DNA from: Megamerina dolium
Taxonomy: Eukaryota; Arthropoda; Insecta; Diptera; Megamerinidae
Reading direction: 5' to 3'
Length of the DNA: 64,000 nucleotides
Assembly: GCA_963854835.1 (NCBI GenBank)
Contig: OY978525.1
Coordinates: 6,758,001-6,822,000 of the forward strand
The stretch's first letter is position 1. Every line of letters begins with the position of its first letter. The translations under genes were made by a program, and so were the position numbers. The notes beneath the pieces were generated by a model, which ran no database searches, was not told the DNA's origin, and saw only the letters and a list, made by a program, of their open reading frames with translations. Below are positions 1 through 12,115 of the stretch, piece after piece.

Positions 1-120
1 TGCCATGGAAAAGCTTCTAAAAGAATTCTGTGACAAAGCTCAGAATAAGTGAGCACAAATGTAATGGAAGAGAAGCTCTGCCAAAGAGCCCTTTGGGACT
101 TTAAGTGCCACATATTAATT
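1..120 (+). mobile_element. SINE fragment (copy 1), type I 3' end
   Basis: Cut by the window start. It matches the 3' half of the tRNA-derived SINE seen whole at 57431-57745: the CTTCTAAAAGAATTCTGTGACAAAGCT block, then GAGAAGCTCTGCCAAAGAGC and the end TTTAAGTGCCACATA. About 90 bases between these blocks are missing, so it is internally deleted. No coding capacity; SINEs of this kind use polymerase III and the enzymes of a partner LINE. Confidence 0.8.
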
Positions 121-2280
121 TTATTTTTATTAAAATCATAAATGCTGTTGTGCTGTGGTTACAACCGGATTGTGATAGGCACCACACAGCAATGTGATGA
201 AATTTAATTATTTTGGAAGGCATTTATTCGACATATTAAAAAGTGTGATTTGCCACCTCTAAATCATCTGAGTCACAAGGGATGTGTTCCAAGATAATAA
301 TCGTCGGAAAATGTTAATATGGGTCTCCGAAGACAAGAAATATACTAAATTTAATTTTAGATATGATTTTTCAAATTTCATTATTTTACATTTGACCGAA
401 AAAGCTAAATTTACAACCATTGTAAAGAAAATTGTGACATAGTGGAGCAGAAAAGGATTATTACTTTTAGTACTGAAGTCAAATGCAATAGATGTTGAAA
501 AATAAAGTACTTAAAACTTTAATTCATTTTTTATATGTTACCTATAACTCGTACAAATTATTTGTCTTTGTTGATCTATAGTGAAATTCTTTGAAAAATA
601 TTTTTGTCAAAAACGTTAACCCTTCAACTCCTCTCAAATGTTGGCTTTTAATGGATTTTTCGAAAAATGGCCCAAAATGACCCATACCGGTGGTAGTTAG
701 AGGGTTAAAATATTCTGAGAAAATAATTCTCAAAAATTTTAAAATAGTTCTCCGAAGACAAGAACTATCTTAAATGTAATTTTACATATGATTTTTCAAA
801 TTCCATGATGCTACATTTCAAAGAAAAAGCCAAATTGTAAACTACTGTAAAAAATAGTTGTGACGTAGTAGAGTAGACAGGGATTAGGACTTTTAAGATT
901 GCTTCGGTTCACCCTCGAGACAATGCCCCTCAAATTGGGGCATAGTGTTATAAGATGCTTAAAAAAATAAATAAAACTAAAAAAGTTTTTTGAAAATTTG
1001 TAAAAAATTCATAATTTGTACGAATATATTCAAAATGAATGATATTATCATATAGTTGAAAGACATTCATATTTTTTATATTTATATTATGAAATACTAT
1101 TTTATTGCAAGTAGGAATAATATGAAATTGCAATTTTTCTTGAAAAGTTATAATATTTTCTTCAAAAATCTACACAATAAATATGAAATGCTGAATTATT
1201 GTGTTTCTAGTTACTAAGTAACCATATATGTATATACGAGTATACGTACTTATTTATTTTATATGTATTGTATATATAAATATGTACTACAATTGTCCAC
1301 TATATGAAAATGAAGATTTACGACAAATATCTCATTCTACAATATATACTTGCACGTTTATATATAAGCTTAAGAATACGCACAGATATATGAATTTAGT
1401 ATGTTTACATATGTATGTATGAACTCTTGTTCATACATATATGAGTACATAATTTTTGTCAAACATATTGAGCTTTTATATATATCTTTAGTATACATGT
1501 TGCAAGATGGCCTGATTTTTGTATATATAGTTAATGTATATAATAAACACACATATATGTATATATGATCATATATCTATGAGTGTATATATATGCTTAC
1601 ATCTAGATGAAGGACATTTTCTATGACATTTGAGTTGATATGATTTGTTTATCTGATTTATTTACATTATATATACTAGTATGTTATATACACTTTACCA
1701 TCACTTCAATAACATATTGTACACAATGTATGTACATATAAATATATCTATTGTATTCACAATACATACATATATACATATATAGAAGACATAACATATA
1801 CATACATACTTAAACATATGAGTTCAAATGAGCATACAAAGAATATCAGTAACAATAAGCCATAATGCATTGAGCGCAAAAGCAAAAAACAAAAAAAAAA
1901 AAATTACAAAAATAAAATGGAATACATTTACTTCTAAATATATTCATTTCTACATGAGTATACTCATATACTTAATCTAATGAATTTATTGTCTTTCATA
2001 GCATTCATTTGAATGCTGACCTATGTTATGCTGTTTTGAAGTCATGTACGTAAATGTATATATGGATATGTAGTATATAGTTACAAATCCATTTAAGGAT
2101 TTGATATAGTTGAGCTCATTCAGAAGTCAAAGTTTTGAAAAGTTCAAATTGTTGTTGTTCTTATTATTCTTGATTTTTTATGAATGCTATACTCTGCACA
2201 CAAATTCAAAGATTACATTTAATGGGATCAGATGTGGGTAATCACTAGAAGGAAGCTTTGAAGATATAAAAAAATATATA
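121..2280. other. AT-rich stretch without a gene; direct duplication and TA-rich tract
   Basis: No supportable coding region. A block of about 155 bases starting TCTCCGAAGACAAG at 324 recurs in direct orientation, diverged, from 749 (both continue into ATATGATTTTTCAAATT and GTGACATAGT/GTGACGTAGT). From about 1200 to 1860 the sequence is dominated by TATATGTA/ACATATAT-like words, typical simple sequence of higher flies. The short open frames here are low complexity and I do not accept them. Confidence 0.6.
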
Positions 2281-2289
2281 TATTCTTAA

Positions 2290-2880
2290 TTAACATCGTC
2301 TAAATAGTCCATTTTGAGATTCACTTTGGTTTTTGTCAAAAATAGACTGATTGATGATAGTAAAATGGGCATGATCATTCAACTTGCTCACATCAATATG
2401 AGTAACTTCGGAATTTTCTATGAAATTTGAACCTTCATAGCATTGATTTATATTTAGCCTACGACATCAATGTATTCTTAGTAAATGATGAAATATTTTA
2501 GAGGGTAATATTCAAGATATTAATGAGCTATGACCATTATTTTCTATATCTCTCATATAAAACTACTGGGATCAGCACAATGATGTCATAATATTTTCCT
2601 TAAAAAATTATTTGTAACATCCAATTTCAGAATGTGAGCTCATTTTTCAGAGTCTAAGTTATTGACAAAAAAAAAATGGAAGAACTATGCGCACTATTTT
2701 ATATAGCTCCCATACAAAGTCATTATTGTTATGTCATTGCGATGATAACAATGTGCCTACCATGCCTTGTATTTCATATATCTCACATACAAAGTGGGCA
2801 GCCATATTAGGTGCATGAGTCTCATACAAAGTACCCACTGGAATCAGCTCAATGATGTATTTATGGTATTTTACAATAAA
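2290..2880 (+). repeat. Probable decayed mini-me-like array
   Basis: CTCCCATACAAAGT-like words recur (about 2707, 2790, 2823) together with GGGATCAGCACAATGATGT and GGAATCAGCTCAATGATGT. This resembles, much more weakly, the ~150-bp units of the array at 17680-18780. Boundaries and family are inferred; no GTCY tract is preserved here. Confidence 0.4.
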
Positions 2881-3075
2881 AATGACCATGAGATAGATAT
2901 TTTATAAGAATTTGAATATGAAGAAGCTCATCTTAAAATTCGTGCTGCTGCTACTTTTGTTAACATTGAACCAAAAACGCAAGGGTATGTGCACTGCAAA
3001 AGGAGGGTTTGAACATGTTCAGCCTTAAGCCAAAGTAATTCTGGCATCACATAATTATTATTGATTACTATAAAA

Positions 3076-3116
3076 CACAACAACAACAACAACAACAACA
3101 ACAAAACAACAAACAA
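3076..3116. repeat. (CAA)n microsatellite
   Basis: About eleven CAA/ACA units with a few interruptions, inside non-coding sequence. Confidence 0.9.
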
Positions 3117-3485
3117 AATATTAGACAAAACCCAATGGAAGCGACCTAAGACACAACAGTGAGTCAAAAGGGTTATGACTTTAGTTTTTTTGGGGGCACA
3201 TATGGAATTTTATTTATTGGCGAATTTTGAAATGACGCAAAACACTATTATGTGTTATTTGGTCCTTTAAATAAAGAAATTCAATAAAAATATTAATGTT
3301 TGACGAAAAATCAAATTTCCATTAGTTGTTATGGCGAAAATCAATGAAATAGTGTAAGAATTAAATTCCCATAAACAACGAAATTTTTATATTTGCTAAA
3401 ATTAGAAGAATTTCATCTTCAAGAAATAATTCTTGAGTTAAATAAAGAACCATTGCCGAAACAAGCGCATATTATGAGAAGTAGA

Positions 3486-3745
3486 TAGAAATTTTCTCAG
3501 TCGTTGCCCTTCTAATCCGTAGGTCGTAGATGAAATCTCCGACTCAGGCAACTTTATTATCGAAAAGATTTTTTTTTTGAACAGTCCCTAATATTAGTCC
3601 TTTCTAATACTGTTCAAATTTAACAAGCAAAACAATAGTGCAAGGGAAGCCCGCAGGTGTCACAAAGGGCCTTCTGGCCTAAGTGTGTCCTCTGAGAGAA
3701 AGACCAGTCACAATAACGTAACCTAAAGTAACGTAACGTAAGTTT
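3486..3745 (+). mobile_element. SINE (copy 2), decayed, type II 3' end
   Basis: It keeps degenerate parts of the tRNA-like head (GCCCTTCTAATCCGTAGGTC), the block ATCGAAAAGATTTTTTTTTT, the CCTTTCTAATACTGTTCAAATT block, and the type II end with CACAAAGGGCCTTCTGGCCT and AAGTGTGTCCTCTGAGAG. The middle section (GACAAAGCTCAG region) is lost. The tail is a run of CGTAAC/CCTAA-like words. Copies at 43214 and 45485 share this end. Confidence 0.75.
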
Positions 3746-4330
3746 AAAAGAATCTACGTTGAGAATTAGAAAATATTTTTGACAAAATTATGTACATTTT
3801 CTTTATTTATCTATGATTTTATGACGTCACTTTTTATTTTCTGACTTTAAGTTTGACAATAAATACAAATTACTGTTTGGCCTTTCAAATTATGAAATGT
3901 AAAAAATAAAAAACCTTCATATAAATAGTATTTACTTAATATTTTATCAATTTGAATTTTATCAAAAGTGATCTGCATGAAAAAAATCGAATATTCCAAT
4001 AAAAAAAAAAGAAATATTTTATTTGAATTAATTCCAATTAATTACTCACAATAAAGACAACAGCTTTTGGTGACAGCATTTTTCTGTTAGTTCCTCGTTT
4101 TGTTGTAATCCAAGAAAATGTTAAATACAATTTTCGCACAATCACGATACAGCACACATGTACAAAGTGTTGCACAAGAAATAAAGAAGAAAAATGAGCA
4201 ATTAAAAAAATTCACAAAATTAATTTTTTTTTGTGGAAATAATGTTTTTTTTTTTTACTTTTTTTTTCTAATTTTCACACGATTTGTTTTTAGTGTCAAA
4301 TGGTATTAACGTCGTATGTATCCTTTCTTA
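3746..4330. other. AT-rich stretch, nothing recognised
   Basis: Poly-A and poly-T runs and no convincing reading frame. The 63-codon open frame at 4118-4309 is rich in Phe and Lys from T and A runs and is not supported as coding. Confidence 0.5.
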
Positions 4331-4438
4331 GATCTTCCGTGTTTGATTTTTGGGCTTTGCTGTGTTGCTTTCGATACGAGCATATATTCGAAACAAAAAT
4401 GAACTTAATGATTTTTTTGTTAAATTTATATTGATTGT

Positions 4439-4463
4439 ATTTGCAATTTGCAATTTGCAATTT
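4439..4463. repeat. 9-bp tandem repeat ATTTGCAAT
   Basis: Nearly three perfect copies of a TTGCAATTT word, followed by a partial one (TTATTGCAA). Confidence 0.8.
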
Positions 4464-4873
4464 ATTGCAAAAAAAAAAAATATACTAAATGTTCGTCACT
4501 TAAACCGCACGTAGTACACGATCGCTTCGAATTAGGGTCCAAAACAGCGATGCAACGCTTTTTATAACAATAACTAACTAAAGTCGCGTTGCCAATACAC
4601 AGATGATGGTGTGCCGTAGTATTGACTGAGACTGCGACAGCATCAGCCGTGCCATATTAATGGCACCTTTACCTAAATAATGTGAACGTTAGGCATCATA
4701 CTTACGTACTAGTATTATGTACAATATGTACTCGTACATAGTAAAAATTGTTTCAGTTAGCGAGCGCGCGCGCGCACATGCGCCAATGCTCTTTCAACGT
4801 CAACCGACACGATCCGACCAACGATCTTCTAGATCATCTTCGTTCGTCGTCTACTTCTTCACTTTCAAACGAT

Positions 4874-4898
4874 GTGCTGCTGCTGCTGCTGCTGCTGT
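4874..4898. repeat. (CTG)n microsatellite
   Basis: Eight CTG/GCT units. An open frame through it would give poly-Ala, but flanking sequence does not look coding. Confidence 0.9.
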
Positions 4899-4989
4899 GA
4901 TGTCTCACGTCACATAGCAGTAGTAAGTAGTAATACAATAGCAGCAGCATAAATGGGCGCCAGTTTAGAATATCAATTGTTGTGTTGCC

Positions 4990-6290
4990 AACCATGTATA
5001 TATATTGTATGTAATTCTATGTATTATATTTTTCTTGGTTGTTTTGTTTAGCTTTCATAGAAAACGAAAAACGAGTGTAACTCTCTTTATTACTCTGAAG
5101 TGAGCAATGTGAAATAACAATTGTTTTGCTGCTGATCATCATAATGATCACGATCATCTGTGTGCACGAATACGATCATTTGCTGTTGAAGCTGCTGCTA
5201 CTGATATGATATGATGATAATGATGAGAACTTGTTACCATCTTTGATCGATCTCACTATATACAATGTGTTATTATTGAGAGTTTCGATGTGTTATTTGT
5301 TGTTGCTGTTGTTGTTGTATTGCAAATTCAAAATCGAAAGTATTCACAGTCTCCAACAGTTGATGATCACCATCACCGTCATTATCATCATTATCATCAT
5401 CATCATCATCATCATCATAATCATCATAATTATTCATATTATTCGAATTAGCAGAAGCATTAACAGTAATGATCATATAATTTTATTGCTTTGATCTTGT
5501 ATCTTGCATTACGTTAAAGTTATGCGCCAACTATTTGTTGTTGTTGTTGTTGTTGTTGATTTCATTTTTTATGCACTCATTACTATTTTATATCGCGCAA
5601 TTTGGCTAAAAATAAAATGCAAATCACTCTCTCAGTTGTGCGATCATAGCAAACATATATGTTCATCATCATTATAATCATTTGTGAAATCATTTTCCAC
5701 CAAACGTAATTAAATATTCATTGTAAGTAAAATGAATTAATATAGTACATACGAGCACTGCAGCAGCAGCAGCAGCAGCAGCATCTATATATTACTTACC
5801 ACTGTCTGTACAACATACTGTTAGATTCATATATAAATATGTACTAGTATTTGCGATCTAACTATGCAAATTGGTAAATTAATTATTCGTCTGTTTGTAC
5901 TACAATGTGAAACTGAGTGTTGAGTTTAATATGTAATTCTCATTTTTCACACACACAGGCACACATACAAACTATTTTGTTTCGCTCTATGTAGTTTCTT
6001 AGTGATTTAGAAATCGAAAGTACTACCTAATATGTATTTAATTATTACAACTTAGATGAAATTTATATGTATGTACGTACATAAGAAAAAAGTTAAAAAA
6101 ATATCTCTATTACTCGTAGTATTATTTTAGTTGTTGTTGTTGTTGTTGTTGTAGGTGTAGGTGTATTAAGAAATTTATATTGTTTGTTGCAGAATGAAAT
6201 TACAATTTTATTTTTACGAAATGATCTTGTTTAATGCCATAACTTTACTTCTTTTCTAAATATATGAGATGAGAGAAACTCTAATAGTTA
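4990..6290. repeat. Microsatellite-dense non-coding stretch
   Basis: Several trinucleotide runs cluster here: (GTT)n at 5301-5317, (CAT/ATC)n at about 5380-5425, (GTT)n at 5535-5559, (CAG)n at 5759-5783 and (GTT)n at 6131-6152, plus ACACAC at 5950. The open frames over the CAT tract give poly-Ile or poly-Asp and are spurious. Such clusters are common around developmental genes in flies, but no exon is visible. Confidence 0.75.
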
Positions 6291-6372
6291 AGTAGTCCAT
6301 CCTACGCTAGAACGCCATTACCAAATCTCAATGTCGGTCCATATAAGGTAGATGGTATATAAGTACAATATA

Positions 6373-7219
6373 CGAGAGCGGTGCCAGAACTACCCGACCT
6401 AACAAAGAAATCACAACAAATTTGGGAAAATTTAAAATTGCATTTAGCTCTTTCGAAATCCTGTTTATAGTATGAACTGTCTAGCTCATTAAAATAGCCA
6501 TCTACTGCAGACTCTACCATCAAGTCATTTTTTCAAACTTGGAAATAGAAAATAATGCGAAGGAGATAAATCTGGCGAATAAGGTGCGTGCCGTTGATTG
6601 TTTTTCCTTTTCGAAGATAATCAATAAAAATTATCCTACGTGCATCCCAAAAAACAGACGCCATAACATTGCCTGCAGGTGCAACTGTCTTCGCCTTCTT
6701 TGGACATGATTCTCACCTTTCAGTCCACTGTTTTGACTCCTGCTTTGTCTCAGGTGTGAATTGGTGGACCAATGTCTCATCCATGGTTACGAATCGATGC
6801 AAAAACGCGGCTTTATTACTGTGAAAAATTGCCAAATACTCTATAGAAACATTTTCACGACGCGGCAACCATCTTGCACACAACTGTTTCACCTTCAAAT
6901 TATCGGTCAATATAAGATGTATAGCACTTTTTGAAATGCCTGTAATTTCACCTAGCTCACGCATTTTCAGCCGGTGATCATTCAATACTATTTTGTGGAT
7001 ATTCTTAACCGTTTTTGGCGTGGCCACCTCAATTGATTGACCACTACGATGTTCGTTTTAGCAGCTCGTACGACCCCGTTTAAACTCTGCCATCCAATAT
7101 TTTATGGTCGTGAAGGAAAGAGCAGACTCTCCCAGAGTACATAGAATCTAGTTCGGCTTTAATACTCGTTGGACTGACACCTCTCAAATGAAAGTATTGA
7201 ATTACATAACGGCGAACAA
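6373..7219 (-). mobile_element. mariner remnant A, 5' truncated and internally deleted
   Basis: The 3' end is intact: TA at 6371-6372 followed by CGAGAGCGGTGCCAGAACTACC, which matches the terminal repeat of the related copy at 25915-27025. The other end is missing: near 7219 mariner sequence passes abruptly into the ~153-bp mini-me-like array. Middle sequence between the IMAGE-like FFGMHVG segment and the C-terminal segment is deleted. TA target choice and terminal repeats place it in Tc1/mariner. Confidence 0.85.
6410..7215 (-). pseudogene. mariner transposase fragment (remnant A)
   Basis: Read on the minus strand, the helix-turn-helix DNA-binding part is recognisable (ITGISKSAIHLILTDNL), followed by LCARWLPR, the first catalytic segment VTMDETLVHQFTPETK and the start of the second domain (FFGMHVG). 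The first Asp (MDET) is kept. About 80 codons are then lost, including the HxDNAPxH segment and the SPDLAPSDY segment, and translation resumes in AVDGYFNELDSSYYK of the C-terminus. The amino-terminal residues before VEFLHLRG are cut by the array junction. A stop replaces a codon at GRTSC*NE. Same lineage as the copy at 25915-27025. Not functional. Confidence 0.88.
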
Positions 7220-8270
7220 TTTTTTATTTTGTATGAGTGGCAGGCTTGTTTCTCATCCGATTCAGAATATTTTCGAATATTTATAAGTAAACTTCAACAT
7301 GGATTCCACGTTTCAGTTTGATAACTTTATTTTTACGTGAGCAAAGTGGCGAATAGCATATACAGAAGCATAATTTGTATGGGAGGTAGGCTTGATTTGT
7401 ATCCAATTCAACTCATTTTCAAATATGTTTAGTCATTAGTAAATATAACCGTAAATATCAAATTTCAGCTTGATATCTTTGGATTTTTGTATGTAAAGTG
7501 AGAAAAAACACAACACAAGAACATACTTTTCTATAGGAGGTAGGTGTGGTTTTTATCCAATTGTGCCTATTTGTAATTATACCCATTCTGCCATCACAGT
7601 AACGTTTTATTACAAGTTTTACTTCGATAGTTTCATACTTTCGTACGTGAAGTGAAAAAAAAAACCCGTTCACGAACATACTTTTGTATGGGAGGTAGTA
7701 TGTGTGGTTCTACTCCGATTTTGTCAATTTTCAAATATAATCATTCTGTTGTCAGAGTAACTTAACATGACAAGTTTCAGTGTGATAGTTTTATATTTTC
7801 GCGCACGAAGTAAGAAAAACACATTCAAGAATGTATTTTACTACAGGAGGTAGGCGTGGTTTTCATTCAATTACGCCTATTTTTAAATATGCCCATTCTG
7901 TTAATACAGTAACGTTTTATTACAAGTTTTAGTTCGATAGCTTCCTACTTTCGAATGTAAATTGAAGTAAAAAACCCGTTCAAGAATATACTTTTGTATG
8001 AGAGGTGAGCGAGGTTTTCATCCGATTTTGCCCATTCGCAAACTTCATTGTTCGTTAGTGAAAATAATCTGATGTACCAAGTTTCAGCATGATAGCTCTA
8101 TAATTACGGCAGCTATAGTGTGAATAGATGGATAGACAGACAGAGAGACTGGTAGACATATAGACTTACAGACCGAAAGACATGTCTAAATCGTTTCCAA
8201 TTAGAATCATATAATAACATACATACTTTTTCATATCTGTCACCTCTTTATTATGGGCCTTACAAACCCT
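7220..8270 (-). repeat. mini-me-like element with ~153-bp tandem units
   Basis: The phrase TTTTGTATGGGAGGTAGG and its variants recurs at about 7224, 7376, 7530, 7683, 7838 and 7990, a spacing near 153 bases. Each unit also carries CAAGTTTCAG(C/T)(A/T)TGATAG and ACTTTCG. At 8120-8200 is a decayed GACAGACAGA/GACCGAAAGACATG tract, the complement of the (GTCY)n region of mini-me-like repeats; in sense orientation it precedes the units, as in the element at 17375. An open frame at 7458-7679 is repeat sequence only. Confidence 0.65.
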
Positions 8271-10257
8271 TGACCTCTTGAATGTAAGAGGAATATAATA
8301 TTTTCATATAATAAAATGCAAAAGAAAAAGTGAAAAATAACAAACAGAGCTATAGTCATTGACAAATAGACTCTATCAAATTTCTAGTGCGAAGATGATT
8401 TGTCCTTACTAATTATTTCAGTTCATTCCATATCGTAATGTTTTGAGGATTTGCTTGCTTTTTCTTACGAATCACGGCAATCAAAATTGGAATTTGACAA
8501 TTTTGAAGATATTGAAAATATAGATTTCTCTATTTTCAACTTGATAATCTTCCATGAATCTTCTTCTTGATAATTTGTATTATTTTTCGCAATTTTTGTA
8601 GCAAAGTTTTTATGCTGAAAGTTCAACTGTGTGATCGATAAAGTGCTGACAATTAAAAGCAAATTTATTTGCCACAAAATAAATGGACTGTCAATGAGAA
8701 CAATACAAACACTTTGCGATATTTGTAAGCTCACAAACCCCCATATACACGCATGCACCGAAATGCATGTGTTGCTATAAGTATTTATTTAGTCATATAT
8801 ATACTCAAAACCCCGAAAATATCAAGGACTATCATTCACGCAAAGTGACAAAAAAATTTTGTTTGGGGTGATAAATAAATATGCATATTTATGGCCAAAA
8901 TGTACTTCAAAAAATATTATTTCGTGAACCCTTTTTTGATATTTTTTTTTTTTTGGCACACATACATACATACGCAAAACCTACAATAATCATTTCTTGC
9001 ATTTGCTTCAGTATCGTATATGTATGAGTATATGCTTATAATATTCATCGCAGTACTCACATATAAATATTTACTTACAGTATAAATGCAGCTGTGAAGT
9101 ATGAGCGCCTGTTTAATCGGCACAAGCCACAAAAGCACAAGCAAATCCAAAAAAAAAAAATCAAAACAAAAATATAATAAAAAAATATAATACAATAAAT
9201 AAGAAAAATTATGATACCTTATATTATAGTAATATATACTATTGTTGGTTCGTTGTTGGTTGGTTTTATTGCTGTTGCTGCCGTTTATGATACTACTGAC
9301 ACCTTGGCTATTATTGTAGCTGACACTTTTGCTACTGTTGCGACTACTGGATGGCAGCTATCCACTTACTGCTTATTAAGCACTCATTGTTTGTATGTCG
9401 AGTATGAGTCTATGAAATATACGTACAACATCTTAATTTTGATGTGTAACTTCACTTTATGGATATTATACGCCAATTATTTTTGCAGAGTTTAAGGTAA
9501 TGTTTACAATATGTTTTTTTTTTTGTATGTGTACAATTGCAACAAACTTGAAAATTATATAATATAAATATGGGACATAGAAATTTTCACAAAATATTAA
9601 TCAATTTTGGTAATCCGTAAAATTTGTGAATCAATTGATGATATGCTGCAATCACATAACCAATGTGAGCAATAGGGTGGAATGATGAAATGTTTATTTT
9701 TGTCGAAATTCAACATATGCTACATAAGTGTTGAAGCAATTTTCAATTCTTTTGACAGTCATAATGCGACATGAAAAATATTTGAAAAGTGGACTGGCCA
9801 AAACTGAGAAAATGTGAGGTCATGAGAACGTCGCCTCCCGGAAGTGGCAACGACATTCAGATGTGATATGCAGAAAAATACTAAATACAGGAATATATTT
9901 GACAGACGGTTTCAAGAATATGATGACAATTAAAGAAAGCCAGAAAAAAAAAACAACTTGGTGCAAAACTCAGAAATATTTTGGATATTCGAAGAAAATG
10001 TTTCTTTTTTTGGTTCCACCGTAATGAAATTAATAAAAAAAAAAAAATAAGTAATAGATACGTAATATGAAAAATTTTCATTGAGTTTGGTTCATTTCAT
10101 GGGACAAATTCATTACTTTAAATAATATATGTTACATATATACAATAGAAGAAACACTTTAACACACTTTCATCGAATTTCCGTATTCCGTATTTAAAAT
10201 TTACCACATGAGTATTTTGAAAATCATTTACCTTTAAAATTATATATATAATATATA
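8271..10257. other. AT-rich stretch without a recognised gene
   Basis: Unique-looking AT-rich sequence with poly-A/T runs. A 94-codon open frame at 9211-9495 (plus) begins MIPYIIVIYTIVGSLLVGF and has mixed composition, but it overlaps GTT/GCT-rich simple sequence and has no known motif; I leave it unannotated. Nothing else is supported. Confidence 0.5.
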
Positions 10258-11469
10258 CAGGGTGATTTTACATACCATTTAAAGAAATGTATGAAATCTT
10301 TATTTGAGTCGATAGAACGATCTATATGATTCAATGTTTAAAAATGATTTCATGTAAATGTTGACCGCAGCTTCCCCTCAAATGGTTCATACGCTTGCTC
10401 CAATTTTGGCATACTCTTTCCAACATATCGGCTGGTATCTCACAAATAAATTCTTCAATATTGGCGTCAACCGTTAAGGGCTTGTCGCTATAGACATGAG
10501 CCTTAACTTAGCCCCACAAAGAATAGTCTAAATGCGTTAAATCGCACAATCTAGGCGGCCAATTGACCGGCCCCAAACGTGAAAAAAACTGTTCATCGAA
10601 CACGCCTCTCAATTGGGCCATTGTTTCGCATGCTGTATGGCATGTGGCACTGTCTTGTTGAAACCACATGTCAGCCAAGTCCAGCCCTTCCATTTTGGGT
10701 AAAAAAAAGTTTGTAATCATCGCACGGCAGCGCTCGTCATTCACAGTAACGTTCCTGCCGTCGTCGTTTTTGAAAAAGCACGGCCCAATGATGCCACCGG
10801 CCCGTAATCCACACTAAACAGTGAATTTTTTGGGATGCATTGGCGGTTCTTGCAATGCTTCTGGTTGCTCTTCACATAAAATACGGCAATTTTGATTGTT
10901 CACGTATCCATTCAACCAGAAATGAGCTTTGCCGTTGAACACAACTTTCCGATTCAAAAGTGGATCTTCATCCAGCTTTGCTAGCGCCCATTCATCAAAA
11001 CTTAGCCGTTGTGGTAGATCGTGTAGCTTCAATTCTAGCACCAGCTGTATTTATTAAAAAGGTTTTACATCCAAATCCTTCCCCAAAATTGTCCACGTAG
11101 TGGAGAAACAGAGGTCCAATTGCTGCGAACGGAGCCGAATCGATAATTCACGGTCATCAACAACACTGGCGGATACAGCTGCGATATTTTCCTCTGTCCG
11201 CACTTTACGTATGCGTGTTGGTGGTTTAATGTCCAACAATATAAATATGGTGCGAAATTTAGTCACAAGATTCCGATTAGCCACCTCAGAAGGTCGCCCA
11301 AACTGACCAAAAAACGAAAGAAGTGAAGGATGCACTTTCTTAACCGAGCATGAATTTTGATAATTTTGTTTGTAAATCGATACATGGTTAAACTGAACAT
11401 GTTTGACAATAACATGTTACACGAAAACAGCTGAGCTGCCAAAAACAAAGTTGCTAAAAAATCACCCTG
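10258..11469 (-). mobile_element. Tc1/mariner-superfamily element B, both ends present
   Basis: It starts TA|CAGGGTGATTTT at 10256-10269 and ends AAAATCACCCTG|TA at 11458-11471, giving a 12-base inverted terminal repeat and a TA target duplication. Length is 1212 bp, the usual size for a one-gene mariner-type element. The transposase relic inside runs on the minus strand. The short terminal repeats and the aspartate spacing distinguish it from the four other mariner types here. Confidence 0.85.
10285..11395 (-). pseudogene. Tc1/mariner transposase, D-x36-D type, dead
   Basis: The start is placed at the ATG ending at 11395 (MYRFTNKIIKIHARL). Recognisable segments in order: helix-turn-helix region with RKVRTEENIAAVSASV, the AHFWLNGYVNNQN segment, a VTVNDERCRAMI segment, WFQQDSATCHTA with the second Asp, and GPVNWPPRLCDLTHLDY with the third. 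There are 36 residues between the last two aspartates. The first catalytic segment, FSDEAHF in relatives, reads FNGKAHF, so the first Asp is lost. A TGG to TAG change gives a stop before CGLRAGG, and several frameshifts separate the segments. It cannot make transposase. Confidence 0.85.
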
Positions 11470-12115
11470 TATATGTTATGTGTACAGTGGTGACATAAAA
11501 ATGATGATTTCTTTAAGCGCTTCGATAAAATCATTAATTAAGAATTGAATGTCAAAAAAAAGTTGTATATAAATATATCGATATATTTTTATGTCGATAT
11601 GTACAATAAAATATTACTGATTGCAGTGTTGGTGCGACCAAGAACCATTGAACTTTTCATACTCAATCCATTTACAAACTTTACTTAATCTTCATCATAT
11701 CTTCATATTGTTTGTAGTTTTGAAAATTTGATTATTTAACAACAATTTGGTTTGAAAACACTTCTCAAAAGTGTCTTTGAGAAATCTCAGAAGATAAGAT
11801 GTTATAATATCGACAACAGAATACTAAGCTCGCGCATATCTTTCACCGCTAATCGTTTTTCAGCGAATTTGACAGAATGTGACGTCACAGTAGTTCCAAG
11901 TGTTGCATTATTCATTCATTAGTCCGTATTGTTTACATTTTTGTTTTTAATTTGGTCGCCATTTTGTTATTTCTCTCGCAGATGTGCACTACAATGGCGT
12001 CCTATCTAGAAAAATTCTCTCTGATGAGCGCAATATTTTTTTGTACCATTCTTGGTGTTATAAGTGAGGGTTTTGCCACTCGAAATCGTTCAATATCAGT
12101 GAGTCTGTTCCTATA
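11470..12115. other. AT-rich stretch, nothing recognised
   Basis: No gene or named repeat seen. A TGACGTCACA palindromic word lies at 11880-11889 and again TGACGTCACA at 12840-12849, but isolated CRE-like words are expected by chance at this length. Confidence 0.4.

Larger units (their letters stand above)
4330..4990 (+). promoter_or_regulatory. CpG-richer stretch, possible promoter-like region
   Basis: This stretch has many more CpG dinucleotides than its surroundings (CGATCGCTTCG near 4518, GCGAGCGCGCGCGCGC at about 4760-4775, CGACACGATCCGACC near 4804). At about 4753 there is TCAGTT, matching the fly initiator TCAGTY, just before the GAGCGCGCG run. A TTTATAACA word lies near 4560. No transcript can be traced from it, so promoter function is only a suggestion; a decayed repeat or simple-sequence effect is equally possible. 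Confidence 0.25.

Noticed and set aside
5231..5494. Poly-Ile and poly-Asp open frames
   Set aside because: Produced by the CAT/ATC microsatellite.
9211..9495. 94-codon hydrophobic plus-strand frame
   Set aside because: GTT/GCT-rich simple sequence and no known motif; kept only as a note.
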